From Phyllobacteriaceae bacterium (GTDB taxonomy: Bacteria; Pseudomonadota; Alphaproteobacteria; Rhizobiales; Rhizobiaceae), in the NCBI GenBank assembly GCA_024645155.1, contig JAHEGF010000209.1, positions 1 through 5,966 of the forward strand: DNA of 5,966 bases, read 5' to 3'. This document shows, one piece after another, positions 4,953 to 5,966 of this stretch. The translations under genes were made by a program, and so were the position numbers. The notes under the pieces were generated by a model. That model did no database searches, was not told the origin of the DNA, and was given only the letters and a program-made list of their open reading frames with translations. Position 1 is the first letter of the stretch. Each line of letters begins with the position of its first letter.

Positions 4953-5966
4953 ATGCTGGAACACGGCACGCATAACACTGCGCTTGGGATTGGCAATTCC
5001 GGAATTTCAACCGACGGCAACATCTATTACAACCTGACGCCGGCGGAGCTTTATGAACATGCGGTCAGGCGTGGCGAGGCCCAAATCACCGCCCATGGCG
5101 CACTTGTTGCCCGCACGGGTGCCCATACCGGGCGGTCTGCCAAAGACAAGTTTGTCGTTCGCACGGCCGAAACCGAACACCGTGTGTGGTGGGACAATAA
5201 CGCACCGATGTCGCAGGAGGCTTTTGATGCGCTGCATGCGGATTTTATTATGCATGCCAAAAACCGGGACCTGTATGTTCAGGATCTCGTCGGCGGTGCC
5301 GACCGCGGCAATGCGCTGCCGACCAGAGTCATCACCGAGTATGCCTGGCATTCGCTTTTTATCCGTAACCTGCTAATCAGGCCGGACCGGAACAGCCTTG
5401 ATGCTTTCGCACCGGATATGACCATTATCGACCTGCCGTCATTCAGCGCCGACCCGGCTCGCCATGGCAGCCGCAGCGGAACCGTCATAGCTGTCGATCT
5501 GACCCGGAAACTGGTGCTGATCGGTGGCACGTCCTATGCGGGCGAGATGAAAAAATCCGTCTTCACCATGCTGAACTACCTGTTGCCGGAAAAACAGGTA
5601 ATGCCGATGCATTGCTCGGCCAATGCCGGTCCCGATGGCGATTCGGCGGTCTTCTTTGGTCTTTCGGGAACCGGAAAAACGACATTGTCTGCCGATCCGG
5701 CACGTACGCTGATCGGCGACGACGAACACGGTTGGGGCGCCGACGGAATTTTCAATTTCGAGGGCGGTTGCTATGCAAAGACCATCCGTCTGTCAGCTGA
5801 TGCGGAGCCCGAGATCTTCTCGACAACAAGGCGATTCGGCACGGTGCTGGAGAATGTTGTCCTCGATGAGGACCGGATTCCCGATTTCGACGACGGCTCG
5901 CTGACCGAAAATACGCGCTGTGCCTATCCACTCGATTTCATTCCCAATGCGTCTGCAAGCGGCAAG
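4953..5966 (+). CDS. pckA: Phosphoenolpyruvate carboxykinase (ATP), N-terminal part, cut by the window edge
   Basis: PckA converts oxaloacetate and ATP to phosphoenolpyruvate, CO2 and ADP, the first committed step of gluconeogenesis from C4 acids, in the cytoplasm. The frame is open for 338 codons to the window end; the full enzyme is usually about 535 residues. Family motifs are intact: ARTGAHTGRSAKDKF with oxaloacetate-binding Arg61, GGTSYAGEMKKSVF with Tyr195 and metal-binding Lys201, MPMHCSANAG with His220, P-loop GLSGTGKTT (236-244) with Lys242 and Thr243, LIGDDEHGW with Asp257, FNFEGGCYAK, and Arg322 in ENTRCAYPLDF. These residues mark the ATP-dependent class, not the GTP-dependent one. 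The gene diverges from chvI, an arrangement conserved in rhizobia. The missing C-terminus should hold the adenine-binding part. Confidence 0.98.
   Translation, partial: MLEHGTHNTALGIGNSGISTDGNIYYNLTPAELYEHAVRRGEAQITAHGALVARTGAHTGRSAKDKFVVRTAETEHRVWWDNNAPMSQEAFDALHADFIMHAKNRDLYVQDLVGGADRGNALPTRVITEYAWHSLFIRNLLIRPDRNSLDAFAPDMTIIDLPSFSADPARHGSRSGTVIAVDLTRKLVLIGGTSYAGEMKKSVFTMLNYLLPEKQVMPMHCSANAGPDGDSAVFFGLSGTGKTTLSADPARTLIGDDEHGWGADGIFNFEGGCYAKTIRLSADAEPEIFSTTRRFGTVLENVVLDEDRIPDFDDGSLTENTRCAYPLDFIPNASASGK

Noticed and set aside
1..5966. Mobile elements, CRISPR arrays, tRNA or rRNA genes, toxin-antitoxin or phage genes
   Set aside because: No repeats with regular spacers, no transposase-like frames, no tRNA cloverleaf and no foreign-looking segment were seen; the window is densely filled by conserved housekeeping and regulatory genes.

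Overview
This window looks like a chromosomal segment from an alphaproteobacterium of the Rhizobiales (Hyphomicrobiales). The basis is the gene order and the protein families: a ChvG/ChvI two-component system divergent from an ATP-type pckA, followed by a short-form HPr kinase, a mannose-family EIIA, HPr and ahcY. This order is well known from Sinorhizobium, Agrobacterium and Brucella. I cannot assign a genus from the sequence alone.

Layout. Positions 1-646 (minus) hold the N-terminal half of ahcY, cut by the window edge. Positions 647-811 are a control region with a 16-bp inverted repeat that resembles an operator for the SAH-responsive regulator SahR. Positions 812-4650 (minus) hold a tightly packed run transcribed in the order chvI, chvG, hprK, manX-type EIIA, ptsH. 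chvG and hprK overlap by 8 bp, and the EIIA and ptsH genes overlap by 4 bp (GTGA). The only sizeable internal gap is 130 bp between hprK and the EIIA gene. Positions 4651-4952 are a divergent control region with several dyad and repeat elements. Positions 4953-5966 (plus) hold the first 338 codons of pckA, cut by the right edge.

How the genes work together. ChvG is a membrane sensor kinase and ChvI its OmpR-type regulator; in relatives the pair controls envelope, acid-stress and host-interaction genes. HprK, HPr and EIIA form the core of an incomplete, regulatory phosphotransferase system with no sugar permease gene visible here. HPr keeps both its catalytic His and its regulatory Ser, and HprK keeps its P-loop, so this branch should be functional. 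PckA makes phosphoenolpyruvate, the phosphoryl donor of the PTS, from oxaloacetate. The locus therefore joins envelope sensing, carbon-status sensing and gluconeogenesis. AhcY clears S-adenosylhomocysteine and is probably controlled separately.

Novelty. The coding content is conventional and I see no undescribed system. The best leads are regulatory: the SahR-like palindrome before ahcY, a three-copy TGATGT-CACA motif inside a plausible chvI promoter, a CG-centred inverted repeat before pckA, and a hairpin in the chvI leader.
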